Shown: one piece after another, positions 1 through 9,272 of the stretch
Layout of the letters: every line of letters begins with the position of its first letter
Numbering within the stretch: the first letter of the stretch is position 1
Source: Fidelibacterota bacterium
GTDB lineage: Bacteria > Pseudomonadota > Alphaproteobacteria > Rhodospirillales > Rhodospirillaceae
Assembly: GCA_947475895.1 (NCBI GenBank)
Contig: CANJMF010000014.1
Coordinates: forward strand, 1-64,000
Direction: 5' to 3'
DNA length: 64,000 bases
Notes under the pieces: generated by a model
Databases searched by the model: none
Seen by the model: only the letters and a program-made list of their open reading frames with translations
Told to the model about the DNA's origin: nothing
Translations under genes and position numbers: made by a program

Positions 1-83
1 GCAGTCTTGCCCTGCGCCATCAGCACCTCGATCTGCCTTAACTTGGAAACAATCTGCTCGGCACCAAATCCACGTTTCCCCAT
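1..83 (-). CDS. IS3-family transposase OrfA, N-terminal fragment (runs off left edge)
   Basis: Read on the minus strand, an ATG at 83-81 opens MGKRGFGAEQIVSKLRQIEV and continues to the window edge. An AGGAG ribosome site lies about 8 bases upstream of that ATG. The sequence matches the start of the helix-turn-helix OrfA of IS3-family insertion sequences, which binds the element ends. Only about 27 residues are visible, so I cannot tell whether the element is intact. The outer end of the element should lie between about 95 and 200, because IS3 elements usually start 60-100 bases before OrfA. I could not fix the terminal repeat from one end alone. Confidence 0.75.
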   Translation of the reverse strand, partial: MGKRGFGAEQIVSKLRQIEVLMAQGKT

Positions 84-402
84 CTTCAGCTCCTTCTGTC
101 AGGGTCAATTCTCTCAAATCGACCGGTACAAAAAAAGCCGTCAGGTCACCGGAACTCGCTGCTAACCGTTTAACAAGAGTAAAGGCTGCTGGGTAGGATC
201 TTCGCCTCCCGCACCGCACCTAAACCACGGAGCGCGCTTACATTTTTTCATTACACCCTGTCGGGTTGTTCGGCATGCCTGCGTAGAGGGGTTTTACGGG
301 GACTTAATTTACATCGAGACCAGTTTAGAAAAGAGACTAGACGAGAGTTTTCGCGTGCTCTCATATTTCACGTGCGAGAAATAACCCTGGGGAGGGACAA
401 CA
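84..402. other. Intergenic region: IS end plus leader of TonB receptor 1
   Basis: No credible gene is present. The left portion presumably holds the terminal repeat of the IS3-type element. The right portion is the leader of the receptor at 403 and contains a GGGGAGGG ribosome site just before its ATG. No sigma-70 promoter stood out with confidence. Confidence 0.5.
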
Positions 403-3400
403 ATGCGTTTCCAAAAATCGAATTCTATTGCCGCGACCGCGAGAATTTCTGCGGGGCTAAAGAGCAAGTGTCTGCGGACGCTGCTGATGTCCACAATCGC
501 TTTTTCTCCCGTACTTCTTGGGACGACTGCTTGGGCCGCTGAGTCGGGTCAGCGCTTCGATATCCAAATCGGCGCCACGACCGTTGCTGATGGACTGCGC
601 GCAATCGAAAACCGGACAGGCGTATCGCTCTCATTTTCAGAAGCGCAGATCGCCAATCTTCGGACGTCCGGTGTCATGGGACAAATGACCGTCGAAGAAG
701 CGCTGAACACGCTCATCGCCGGCACAGGACTGACAGTTAAAACAAACGGCCGGGGTGCTTATGTTATCGCGGCGCCCAAAAGAAGCGCCGAAACCTCGGG
801 CTTTATGAAGATTGCCGATACGACGATCGCGCCGCGCCAGATGGCGGCGGCGGAACCGGCACCTGCGCCCCAAGCGTCGCAGGCCCCCGTTGAAGAAATC
901 GTCGTGACCGGTACGCGCATCGTGCGCGAAGGTTATGAAGCTCCTACGCCGTTGTCGGTCATCGATACCGCCGCGTTGGAAAACCGGCCCGATTCAAACC
1001 TGGCGATTCTGATTGCCGAAATGCCCGCGTTCTCAGGCTCGGGCGTCGGCGCCACCCAGTCTGGCGGTCTTTCGTCATCCACGTCTGGTCAAAGCAATGC
1101 CAACCTCCGCAACCTCGGCATCAACAGAACGCTAGTCCTGCTCGATGGCCTGCGCACGGTCGGTTCGTCGGCCTCCGGCCAAGGCGTGGACATCAGCTCC
1201 TTCCCGCAACAGCTCGTTTCGCGCGTGGACGTGGTCACGGGCGGCGCTTCGGCCGTGTACGGCTCGGACGCGGTCGCCGGTGTCGTGAACTTCATTCTCG
1301 ATAAGAATTTCACCGGTGTTAAGGGCGACATCAGCGGCGGCATGACCAACTACGGCGACGGCAAGAACCTCTCGCTCAAGCTGTCGGCTGGTTTCGGTTT
1401 TGCCGACAACCGCGGTCACGTTTTGATTTCGGGTGAAGAAACGTACAACGCGGGCAGCAAAGGCGACGGCGGCCGCGAATGGAACCGCGTTAGCCAGCAA
1501 ATTATGAACAACCCGGCCTACGGCACCGGCGCGGGACAATCGACCAGCGTTCCGCAAACCCTCAACTTGCAACACGTTGGTATCACCGGCGCGATGCCGG
1601 GCGGCATCGTGATCTCTGGTCCGCTGAAAGGCTTGGCGTTCGGCCAAGGTGGCGTGCCGTTCCAAGTCAACTTCGGAAACCTCGTGTCTGCGTCGCAGTT
1701 CCAAGGTGGCGATTGGCAGGCCAATGACGTGCGCGCCCTCAACCAGCAAATCCAGAAAGAACACCGCCAGAACATATTCCTGCGCGCTTCTTATGAGGTC
1801 ACGGACAATATCAGCGTCTGGGCACAATCATTCTGGACCGCATCGCACGTCGAAAGCGTCGTGAGCCCTGCGTACCTGATCGGCGCGAACGGCCCGCAGG
1901 TTAAGATCGACAACGCCTTCTTGCCGGCGTCGGTTAGATTGGCCATGCAAACGGGCGGACTTACCCAAATTCAGGTGGGTTCGTGGAATCAGGACATGAG
2001 TTCGCAGTACGCCAACAATCTGCGTATCACCAACCAGAATTCGATGGGTTTCGAAGGCAACTTCGATGCGTTCAACTCGAACTGGAAATGGACGGCAACC
2101 GGCTCTTACGGTATCTCGCGCCCGATCCTGCACTTCTACAATACGTTTACGTTGGCCAAATACGCGCTTGCGGCGGATGCAGTCATCAGCCCGACGACAG
2201 GCGCTATCGTCTGCCGTATCAAGCTGACGGATCCGACGAACCCCTGTCAGCCCTATAATCCGATGGGTACAGGCGTTAATGATCAAAACCAGGCAGGACT
2301 CAATTATATTCGTGAAGGCTCCTCCGGCAGCTGGAATAAAATTGAACAAGGCGTACTCAACGCCGCGATCACCGGCGAGCCTTTCTCGGTTCCGGCCGGC
2401 CCGGTCTCGCTCGCGATCAGCGCCGAGCACCGCATTGAATCGGTCCACAACAATCCGGACGCCGTATCTCGGGCGAACGGTCACAACGTGGCTCAGCTCC
2501 CGGTTCTCGATGGTAAGCAGTCTGTGACCGAAGGCGCTTTGGAAACCGTGGTTCCACTCTTCAAGGGTGAGTCTTGGGTGGACAACTGGGACTTCAACAG
2601 CGCCGTTCGTTTCACCGGCTATGAGTTGGCTGGTTACGTGACGACTTGGAAATTGGGTACGACGTTCACGCCGATCCCGGATATCAAGTTCCGCGTTACG
2701 CGGTCTCGCGATATCCGCGCGCCGAACGTTCAAGAGCTGTTCCAACCATCGGCTTTCTCGCAAGGTACGGTGCGCGATCCTGTGACGGGCCAAACGCCTT
2801 CAACTCGACAGTTCCTGGCCGGCAATCCGAACCTGGTTCCGGAAAAAGCGAATGAGCTGGGCGCTGGCGTGGTGCTGGCGCCACGCTTCCTCGACGGTTT
2901 CACGGCCTCGGTCGACTATTGGAGCGTGAATCTCAGCGGCGCTATCGGCAGTGTCACGAGCCAAGACATTATCGATCAGTGCTATACCGGTGGTCACCCC
3001 GAGTTCTGCCCGCAAATCGTCCGCGTGGGCGGCGCAGCGAACGGCGCGATCATTCAGGTCAACCGGCAGTACTTCAACCTCGCCAAGCAGGAAATCCGTG
3101 GTCTCGACGTTGAAGCGACCTATCGTTTCCAGATGTCTGACTTGATCTCAAGCATGAACGGTAGCTTTACGCTGCATGGCAACGGCACGTTCTATCTGCG
3201 CAACTTCCAGGACGATACGATCACGCTGACGAGCAATCACGTTGGAGAGAACAACGGCAGCAACGGTCCGCCGAACTGGCGCATGACGGTGTCGATGAAC
3301 TATCAACTCGAGCCGGTGTCGGTCACGTTGACCAGCCGCATGGTTAGCTCGGGTGTCATCAACACCGACTGGATCGAATGTACGACGGGATGTCCGGTGT

Positions 3401-3651
3401 CGACACCCGCGCACTTGACGATCAACAACAGCCGTATGCCTGGAGCGATGTACTTCGACATGAACGTCAACTACTCGTTCGATATCGGCGATTCACCGTC
3501 GACCGCGTACTTCAGCGTCAAGAACATGTTCAACAAGAACCCGCCGCCGCTCCCAACATCGGCTAACTACAGCAACTTGGGGATCGGTGAAGCTGGTCTT
3601 TACGACATCAACGGCGCTGTGTTCCGCCTCGGCCTTCGCTTTAAGCTCTAA
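403..3651 (+). CDS. TonB-dependent receptor 1 with N-terminal STN signalling domain
   Basis: A 1082-residue outer membrane receptor that should import a ligand using TonB energy. A signal peptide covers about residues 1-46. An STN (secretin/TonB short N-terminal) domain covers about 51-124, followed by an Ala/Pro-rich linker and a Ton box-like EEIVVTGTRI at about 164-175. The plug carries LVLLDGLRTVGSSASG and VDVVTGGASAVYGSDAVAG. The rest is a beta-barrel ending in GLRFKL. STN domains normally signal to a FecR-type anti-sigma factor, but no such gene is in this window. It is closely related to the receptor at 34450, which lacks STN; the stretch around EPFSVPAGPVSLAISAEHRI is nearly identical. 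The ATG is preceded by GGGGAGGG. A propeller gene follows after a hairpin, so the two probably act together. The ligand is unknown. Confidence 0.93.
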   Translation: MRFQKSNSIAATARISAGLKSKCLRTLLMSTIAFSPVLLGTTAWAAESGQRFDIQIGATTVADGLRAIENRTGVSLSFSEAQIANLRTSGVMGQMTVEEALNTLIAGTGLTVKTNGRGAYVIAAPKRSAETSGFMKIADTTIAPRQMAAAEPAPAPQASQAPVEEIVVTGTRIVREGYEAPTPLSVIDTAALENRPDSNLAILIAEMPAFSGSGVGATQSGGLSSSTSGQSNANLRNLGINRTLVLLDGLRTVGSSASGQGVDISSFPQQLVSRVDVVTGGASAVYGSDAVAGVVNFILDKNFTGVKGDISGGMTNYGDGKNLSLKLSAGFGFADNRGHVLISGEETYNAGSKGDGGREWNRVSQQIMNNPAYGTGAGQSTSVPQTLNLQHVGITGAMPGGIVISGPLKGLAFGQGGVPFQVNFGNLVSASQFQGGDWQANDVRALNQQIQKEHRQNIFLRASYEVTDNISVWAQSFWTASHVESVVSPAYLIGANGPQVKIDNAFLPASVRLAMQTGGLTQIQVGSWNQDMSSQYANNLRITNQNSMGFEGNFDAFNSNWKWTATGSYGISRPILHFYNTFTLAKYALAADAVISPTTGAIVCRIKLTDPTNPCQPYNPMGTGVNDQNQAGLNYIREGSSGSWNKIEQGVLNAAITGEPFSVPAGPVSLAISAEHRIESVHNNPDAVSRANGHNVAQLPVLDGKQSVTEGALETVVPLFKGESWVDNWDFNSAVRFTGYELAGYVTTWKLGTTFTPIPDIKFRVTRSRDIRAPNVQELFQPSAFSQGTVRDPVTGQTPSTRQFLAGNPNLVPEKANELGAGVVLAPRFLDGFTASVDYWSVNLSGAIGSVTSQDIIDQCYTGGHPEFCPQIVRVGGAANGAIIQVNRQYFNLAKQEIRGLDVEATYRFQMSDLISSMNGSFTLHGNGTFYLRNFQDDTITLTSNHVGENNGSNGPPNWRMTVSMNYQLEPVSVTLTSRMVSSGVINTDWIECTTGCPVSTPAHLTINNSRMPGAMYFDMNVNYSFDIGDSPSTAYFSVKNMFNKNPPPLPTSANYSNLGIGEAGLYDINGAVFRLGLRFKL

Positions 3652-3676
3652 GGCCGCGCAATACTTACGTGCATAA

Positions 3677-3709
3677 CGCCCGGATCAGTGTTGATCACTG
3701 ATTCGGGCG
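3677..3709 (+). terminator. Intercistronic hairpin between receptor 1 and propeller 1
   Basis: A 14-bp stem (3677-3690 with 3696-3709, one G:U pair) with a TTGAT loop. There is no T-run after it, so it could be a weak attenuator or an mRNA-stabilising hairpin rather than a full terminator. It may set the receptor to propeller expression ratio. Confidence 0.6.
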
Positions 3710-3758
3710 CCGCCCCGCTGAGGGGCAAGAATTTCAAAATATTTCAGGGGAGGAATAC

Positions 3759-4844
3759 ATGAAGAAATTCCTATTATCGGCGCTTCCGGTTCTGGCGCTG
3801 ATGGCCGCGCCTGCGCTGGCGCAATCCGCGCCGCAGATTAAATTCACCTCGGTTCCGAATTTCCCCGATCTGCCGGAAGGCCGAAACCTTGGCGAAGTGC
3901 CAGGTGTGGCGGTTAATTCAAAGGGCCACGTCTTCGTGTTCTCTCGCTCCAACCCGGCTGTTGCAGGTCCGATTTTCGGCCAAGCGGCTGGCGAATTGTT
4001 CGAGTTCGACGCGGACGGCAAGTACATCCGCGAAATCGGCAAAGGCCTTTATGGTTTTGCCGAAGCGCACAGTGTGCGTATCGATAAAGACGACAACATT
4101 TGGGCCATCGACAAAGGCTCGAACATGATCATCAAGATGACCCCGGCGGGCCGCGTCGATATGGTGTTCGGCCGCAGAATAGAAGGGGTGGCGGAATTCG
4201 AAGGCGGCGGCATGGAACACCCGAAGCCGGGCGAACATCTGCCGGCAGCAGAGTCGAGCTACCGGTTGCCGACGGACGTGGCCTGGGATTCAAAGGGCAA
4301 CACGTACATCACCGACGGTTACGTCAACTCGCGCGTCGCGAAGTATGACAAGAACGGCGACTTCGTGAAGTCGTGGGGCGAGTTCGGCACGGGTGACGGG
4401 CAGTTCCGTACACCGCACTCGATCGTCATCGACAAGAAAGACAACATCTATGTCGGCGATCGTTCGAACCACCGCGTGCAGGTGTTCGACACGGACGGAA
4501 AATTCCTGCGCAAGTTCCAGATCGATGTGCCGCCTGATTTGACGACCAAGTCCGTCAATGGCAATACGCCGACGGGCGAGCGGCTCACCAGCCAGATCGG
4601 CGCGCCGAACTCGCTGTGCATTCCGCCCGATAATCCGAACGTGATTTTCCTGGGTGAATCGACGTTCCCGGGTCGCGTGTTCAAAATCGACTTGAACGGA
4701 AAAGTTCTTGGCGTCATCGGCAAGGCAGGCCGTAAGCTTGGATCATTCTCCGGCGCGCATGCGCTGGCGTGCCCCTCTGAGAATCTGATCTATGTTGCTG
4801 AGAGCTCTAACTGGCGCGTGCAGAAGTTGATCTTGCAGAAATAA
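3759..4844 (+). CDS. Secreted NHL/six-bladed propeller, PAL-like (propeller 1)
   Basis: A 361-residue exported beta-propeller with signal peptide MKKFLLSALPVLALMAAPALA. It resembles the lyase domain (PAL) of peptidylglycine amidating enzyme, which splits peptidyl-alpha-hydroxyglycine into a peptide amide and glyoxylate. Residues that line up with the PAL site as I recall it are R63 (VFSR), H104 (AHSVRID), Y188 (DGYVNSR), H220 (PHSIVID), R235 (GDRSNHR) and H334 (GAHALAC). The three His would bind zinc. The start follows AGGGGAGG. No hydroxylating (PHM) partner is visible. It sits 107 bases after receptor 1, so a periplasmic or surface role with that receptor is likely. The activity is inferred from family resemblance; bacterial relatives are often annotated only as NHL-repeat proteins. 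Confidence 0.85.
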   Translation: MKKFLLSALPVLALMAAPALAQSAPQIKFTSVPNFPDLPEGRNLGEVPGVAVNSKGHVFVFSRSNPAVAGPIFGQAAGELFEFDADGKYIREIGKGLYGFAEAHSVRIDKDDNIWAIDKGSNMIIKMTPAGRVDMVFGRRIEGVAEFEGGGMEHPKPGEHLPAAESSYRLPTDVAWDSKGNTYITDGYVNSRVAKYDKNGDFVKSWGEFGTGDGQFRTPHSIVIDKKDNIYVGDRSNHRVQVFDTDGKFLRKFQIDVPPDLTTKSVNGNTPTGERLTSQIGAPNSLCIPPDNPNVIFLGESTFPGRVFKIDLNGKVLGVIGKAGRKLGSFSGAHALACPSENLIYVAESSNWRVQKLILQK

Positions 4845-4855
4845 CGGGAAGCGCC

Positions 4856-4883
4856 GGGCCGCGACGCATTTTTGTCGCGGCCC
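4856..4883 (+). terminator. Hairpin after propeller 1
   Basis: Perfect 10-bp stem GGGCCGCGAC (4856-4865) with GTCGCGGCCC (4874-4883) and a T-rich loop. It lies 11 bases after the stop of propeller 1. No T-run follows, so termination is likely but not certain. Confidence 0.6.
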
Positions 4884-4980
4884 GATCTTCACGACGACCG
4901 TAAAACGGTGCAGGCGTTGATCTTACGGTGAACGAAGCGCCCAAGCGGAGACACATACAGCGCATTTTTGGGAAGACTTC

Positions 4981-6300
4981 GTGGACAACATCCAAGCCGT
5001 GAATGAAATTGATCTGGCCGATAAGCCGCGCACTTTAGCTTGGCGGATTAAGGCGATCTTCGGTGGATCGGTCGGTAACCTCGTCGAGTGGTACGACTGG
5101 TATGTCTACTCGTCATTCTCGCTGTATTTTGCCAAAGCTTTTTTCCCATCCACCGATCAAACCACCGAACTGCTGAACACGGCTGCCGTGTTTGCCGTTG
5201 GCTTCATCGTGCGGCCGCTGGGAAGCTGGATCATGGGGATTTACTGTGACAAGGCCGGGCGTCGCGCGGGTCTTGTTATGTCGATGGTGATCATGGGCTT
5301 CGGCTCGCTCGTGATCGCACTAACCCCGGGCTACGAAACCATCGGCGTCTTCGCGCCGATCTTGCTGATCCTTGCACGCCTTGCGCAGGGGATCTCCGTG
5401 GGCGGTGAGTACGCCGCCAGCGCGACTTATCTCAGCGAAATGGCCGGGAAAAAAATGCGCGGCTTTTTCGGCAGTTTCCAGTATGTGACTCTGATCATGG
5501 GCCAACTCATGGCGCTGGTGACGCTGGTGGTCATTCAAACATTCATGACGGGCGAGCAGATCACCTCTTGGGGCTGGCGCATACCTTTCGTCATTGGCGC
5601 GATACTGTCATTAGCCGCGCTTGGCGTCATGCTGCGGTTGGAAGAAACCCAGTCTTTTGAAAACGCGAAGCGACGCGCGGATAAAACCAGCTCATGGGAG
5701 TTGATGAAGCGTCATCCGCGCGAGTTGCTCATTGTGCTTGGTCTGACAATGGGCGGTTCACTGGGATTTTACACCTTCAGCACGTACATCCAGCAGTTCC
5801 TGGCGAACACGTCGGGCTTCTCAAAGGTCGATGCCACGAGCATTACGACGGCCGCGATGTTTGTGTTCATGCTGGTGCAGCCGCTGTTCGGATGGATTTC
5901 CGATAAGGTTGGCCGCCGTCCTCTGCTGATCACCTTCGGGATCGGGGCAACGGTTGCCACGGTGCCGATCATGACCACAATTTCCGGCACGCAGGATTGG
6001 GGATTGGCGTTCGGTCTGGTGGTGTTGGCCCTGGTGATTCAGAGCTGTTACACGTCCATCAGCGGGCTATACAAAGCCGAGCTGTTTCCTGCCGAAATAC
6101 GGGCGCTCGGGGTCGGCCTGCCTTATGCGATCGCGCTGGCTTTGATCGGCGGTACCGGCCCCATGGTGGCCCTGCAGTTCAAGCAAATGGGCCACGAGAG
6201 CCTGTACTACTGGTATGTCAGCTTTTTTATGCTGTTGTGCCTGATTACAGCGGTTTTCACGCATGAAACGAAAACCCACAGCAAAATCTTGGAAGACTAG
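4981..6300 (+). CDS. kgtP: MFS permease of the MHS family, 2-oxoglutarate permease-like
   Basis: A 439-residue, 12-helix proton symporter of the inner membrane. Long stretches match E. coli KgtP: GNLVEWYDWYVYSSFSLYF near the N-terminus, LLILARLAQGISVGGEY, GFFGSFQYVTLIMGQLMAL and WGWRIPF. KgtP imports 2-oxoglutarate; related MHS members carry shikimate, proline or citrate, so a dicarboxylate or 2-oxoacid substrate is favoured. The start is a GTG at 4981; no strong ribosome site is seen, only GGAAG. It stands after a hairpin and is not obviously in an operon with the propeller. Its position among receptor and hydroxyacid oxidase genes suggests it imports an oxidised product; that part is inference. 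Confidence 0.85.
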   Translation: MDNIQAVNEIDLADKPRTLAWRIKAIFGGSVGNLVEWYDWYVYSSFSLYFAKAFFPSTDQTTELLNTAAVFAVGFIVRPLGSWIMGIYCDKAGRRAGLVMSMVIMGFGSLVIALTPGYETIGVFAPILLILARLAQGISVGGEYAASATYLSEMAGKKMRGFFGSFQYVTLIMGQLMALVTLVVIQTFMTGEQITSWGWRIPFVIGAILSLAALGVMLRLEETQSFENAKRRADKTSSWELMKRHPRELLIVLGLTMGGSLGFYTFSTYIQQFLANTSGFSKVDATSITTAAMFVFMLVQPLFGWISDKVGRRPLLITFGIGATVATVPIMTTISGTQDWGLAFGLVVLALVIQSCYTSISGLYKAELFPAEIRALGVGLPYAIALALIGGTGPMVALQFKQMGHESLYYWYVSFFMLLCLITAVFTHETKTHSKILED

Positions 6301-6568
6301 AGGTCCGGCGGGCGTCGGGCAGGCAGGGCGCAGCCAGTTAGGTGCAATATTAACGCCTTAAGTGCCCAATAATTGCAGCGCTTGATCGATGCTGCGGTGC
6401 GGAAGCAAGTGGTTGTGAACAATGTAACAAATCGCCGTGTCGGGTCGGGTGGGGTGCTTGCGTAGAGGACTAGATAGGGGAAGGTTGCGGGCCTTTGCGT
6501 ACTCTCAATTCGACGGAAGAGAGAGACGCGCCTATCATCGTTCATTGGCATTCGTAGCGTGGTCGACC

Positions 6569-7957
6569 GTGCGAATTTTGCAAAACATTCTGTCTATTTC
6601 GTTCTTCACATTCACGGCTGTCGCGGGTGCTCAGGCATACGCCGCGGCTTCGAAAGAAGACTACCTTCGTGCGCCGATGCCTTTCGGTTTCCAGGTCGTC
6701 GTCTCCGAAGTCGAAGGCCCCGTTTTTGCGGATGCAAAAGGGCACACGCTCTATGTCTGGCCCAAGCGGTCGCTGCGCGCCGGAACGCAAGGCGAGGATG
6801 TCGGTAAGCCGACGTGCGGCAACGAAGTTGTTCGCGAGAGCAGCGGCACTCAGAGTCCTTACCCGGGTGGTTTTGAAATGCCCGAGCTGGAGACGCGGCC
6901 GGCTTGCACGCAAGTTTGGCCGCCGGTTTACGCTCCGGATGATGCGAAGCCTGTTGGAAAATGGTCCGTGCTCCAGCGCCTCGATGGACGCAAACAGTGG
7001 GCCTACGAAAGACGCGCGTTGTACACGTCCAATATGGACAAGGAGCCCGGCGACGTTCTGGGCGGGACCAAGCTTCCCGGCATCGGCGAGGGCAGTGCCG
7101 TGCGAATTCCGGTGGGACCGGAATCAAATGTGCCGGCGCAGTTCAATGTCATGGTGACCATGGCGGGGCGCCTCGTCACTTTGCGCGACAATTGGTCCGT
7201 CTATACCTACGACGGCGACGGCCGCAACAAATCCAATTGTAAAGACGCGTGTCTGGATGAGTGGTCGCCCGTGGTGGCACCGTTCTCATCTGCGACGGTA
7301 GGTGAATGGACCACCTTCGAGCGTTCGCCGGGCGTTCTGCAGTGGGCGTTCCGGGGCCGCCCTGTTTATCGCCATCCCACTGACCTGAAGTTGGGATCCC
7401 AGGACGGAGCCGACATCAAAGGCTGGCACAACGTCTATACGCAGATGACGCCTTCGCCCCCTGCGGGTTTCACCATGAAACCCACGATCGTTGGAATGGG
7501 CCTTGGCGATTCCAAGGGCATGACCATCTACCGCTATATTTGCACCGACGATGGGGCCGATCAGCAGTCCTGTGATTCGCCGGATCATCCGCAAATCTAT
7601 CGTTTCGCCGTGTGCGGCGGCGGCGACCCGGATCGTTGCGTGAAAACGTTCCCCTATCTTATCGCGCCAGCGGGCGCCAAAACCGGCAACAAGATGTGGG
7701 GCACGATGTATATCGATCCCAAAACCGGAAAGCGGGCGACAGCGACAACGCCCGGCGCGCTCAACGTTTGGACGTTGCGCGAGCGGCCGATTTACACATT
7801 TGCCGGATATCGAGGCTATGGCGACCAAAAGTCCTCCGACATAAAGGCAAACGGATGGGGCGAGGGCAACGCCGGACATAACGGCTATATGGCCATCATT
7901 TATCGCGACATTTCCGAAAACCGCGACGGCAATATCGCTCGCAGCGGCGAACGTTAG
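6569..7957 (+). CDS. Exported protein with three COG4315 (Lipoprotein_15-type) repeats
   Basis: About 462 residues if the start is the GTG at 6569. This start is chosen because a signal peptide follows at once (VRILQNILSISFFTFTAVAG...AYA); the frame is open back to 6437 and no good ribosome site marks either start. Three repeats each carry the pattern of an L/V-Y-x-Y/W strand, a Cys-containing loop and a W-x-P-V/L element: HTLYVWPKR with CTQVWPPVYAP, SVYTYDGDG with CKDACLDEWSPVVAP, and MTIYRYICTDDG with CVKTFPYLIAP. COG4315 proteins are secreted and of unknown function. It is the first gene of a tight set with 8005, 9273 and 11031 (gaps of 47, 56 and 18 bases), all exported. A smaller relative lies at 28282. 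Confidence 0.75.
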   Translation: MRILQNILSISFFTFTAVAGAQAYAAASKEDYLRAPMPFGFQVVVSEVEGPVFADAKGHTLYVWPKRSLRAGTQGEDVGKPTCGNEVVRESSGTQSPYPGGFEMPELETRPACTQVWPPVYAPDDAKPVGKWSVLQRLDGRKQWAYERRALYTSNMDKEPGDVLGGTKLPGIGEGSAVRIPVGPESNVPAQFNVMVTMAGRLVTLRDNWSVYTYDGDGRNKSNCKDACLDEWSPVVAPFSSATVGEWTTFERSPGVLQWAFRGRPVYRHPTDLKLGSQDGADIKGWHNVYTQMTPSPPAGFTMKPTIVGMGLGDSKGMTIYRYICTDDGADQQSCDSPDHPQIYRFAVCGGGDPDRCVKTFPYLIAPAGAKTGNKMWGTMYIDPKTGKRATATTPGALNVWTLRERPIYTFAGYRGYGDQKSSDIKANGWGEGNAGHNGYMAIIYRDISENRDGNIARSGER

Positions 7958-8004
7958 TAACGAACTCTAAGAGTTAGACGCGCGCGAAAATCAGGGAGAG
8001 AGAC

Positions 8005-9216
8005 GTGAAAACACAACGGTCGGTATTGCGGAAAGCGTGGCTTGGCAGCGCGGTCATCGCCGGGTTTGGTGTCGCGGCTTTGGGCGGCGCCAGCATTGCG
8101 GTCGGTGCGAGCGAAACGGCCACGGCCGAACATGCCGCTTTCCCCGACGTTGCTCCGCCGGATCGCACCATCGCGTATGCTTTCACCGAACGTATGGAAG
8201 CTGTATATCAAGCGAAGGATAAAGACGGCAAAGAAACCAGAGAGGAATGTGCGAACGGCCTCAATGAGAGCGGCGCACGTGAACAGTTTGCAGAATCGTT
8301 TCCTCAGACGGATGGCAAAAAGTGGAAATTGGCAGAGAGCCATGTTGCCCGCGAAGCCGAGATTTGGTTTCCGAACACCGGGCCGGATAAATTTCCGTTT
8401 AAAGAAGTGACCGGGAAACTTAGCTACGGCCTTAATCTTGATGGCAAGGTGAAGGCCTCAGACTTCACTTCGCCCGACGGCAAAGTCCAAGGCATCGACA
8501 ATCAGTTCTATCGCGCCGTCGGTTGCATTGCGAGCTACCGTGAAGGCTCGTCGCAGCTGCTGTTCTATGAAGAGTATTTAGAGGGTAAGCAGTTCAATCG
8601 GAACATCGTTGAATTGACGGATGTCGACAGCTTGCAAAACGATGATGACGTGACCGTGACGACGTACCGCGGTCTCGATCCGTTGGTTAAGGACGCGAAG
8701 GGCGATTTCGCGGCGAATGCGACTCAGCGCGTGGACGCGGTGTTCGGAAAAGACTTCATTCAAACGTTCAAAGGCAGGATCGTGAACGGCGTGCTGACAA
8801 CAGCACCGGGCCCCGATTTCGTCTGGGCGAACGAAAACCATACCGACGCATCAACCGAATTCATGCGTGCTGCGCGCTTTGAATTGCATCTGACCCCGGA
8901 GCGGATGGAAGGCGTCATCGGCGGCTATCTCGATGTGGAAACCGGCTACCGAGCCATGATTAAGCGCTACGGCACCCATCAGATCAGTTATGGCAAGCTA
9001 GCAGCCGGGTCCCTATATAAAGTTTTGCGCCGCTTGGCCGACGCTTATCCCGATCCCGTGACAGGCGAGAACACGGCGATCTCCAGTGCCTTGGAAGTCA
9101 AAGGCGCCAGCGTACACCTCGTTCATCCGGACAAGAAAGTCGCCGACGCGGACACGGGCACCCGGCCTAAACAAGTTGCTGCGAACAGCGAACAGGCAAC
9201 TATTGAGAAACGATAA
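8005..9216 (+). CDS. Exported protein of unknown family
   Basis: 403 residues from a GTG preceded by AGGGAGAG. Residues 1-35 look like a signal peptide (hydrophobic run WLGSAVIAGFGVAALGG). The mature part is acidic and soluble-looking with no membrane segment. I see only two cysteines (about C82 and one near 174), which could form a disulfide in the periplasm. I do not recognise the family. The C-terminal tail is polar and low in complexity. It lies between the COG4315-type gene and the DUF1592-type gene in what looks like one transcript, so it may be a subunit or substrate-binding part of that system. No function is assigned. Confidence 0.8.
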   Translation: MKTQRSVLRKAWLGSAVIAGFGVAALGGASIAVGASETATAEHAAFPDVAPPDRTIAYAFTERMEAVYQAKDKDGKETREECANGLNESGAREQFAESFPQTDGKKWKLAESHVAREAEIWFPNTGPDKFPFKEVTGKLSYGLNLDGKVKASDFTSPDGKVQGIDNQFYRAVGCIASYREGSSQLLFYEEYLEGKQFNRNIVELTDVDSLQNDDDVTVTTYRGLDPLVKDAKGDFAANATQRVDAVFGKDFIQTFKGRIVNGVLTTAPGPDFVWANENHTDASTEFMRAARFELHLTPERMEGVIGGYLDVETGYRAMIKRYGTHQISYGKLAAGSLYKVLRRLADAYPDPVTGENTAISSALEVKGASVHLVHPDKKVADADTGTRPKQVAANSEQATIEKR

Positions 9217-9272
9217 TTTTGAGATCCTGCCCGTGGAACGGGTGGTGATTTGCAAGGGAAGAGGATCTGCGT

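Noticed and set aside
1828-2793. 321-residue open frame antisense to TonB receptor 1
   Set aside because: Arg-rich composition, no start signal, and full overlap with a clear receptor gene.
6437-6568. N-terminal extension of the COG4315-type protein
   Set aside because: The 44 extra residues are Arg-rich and precede a normal signal peptide, so translation probably starts near 6569.
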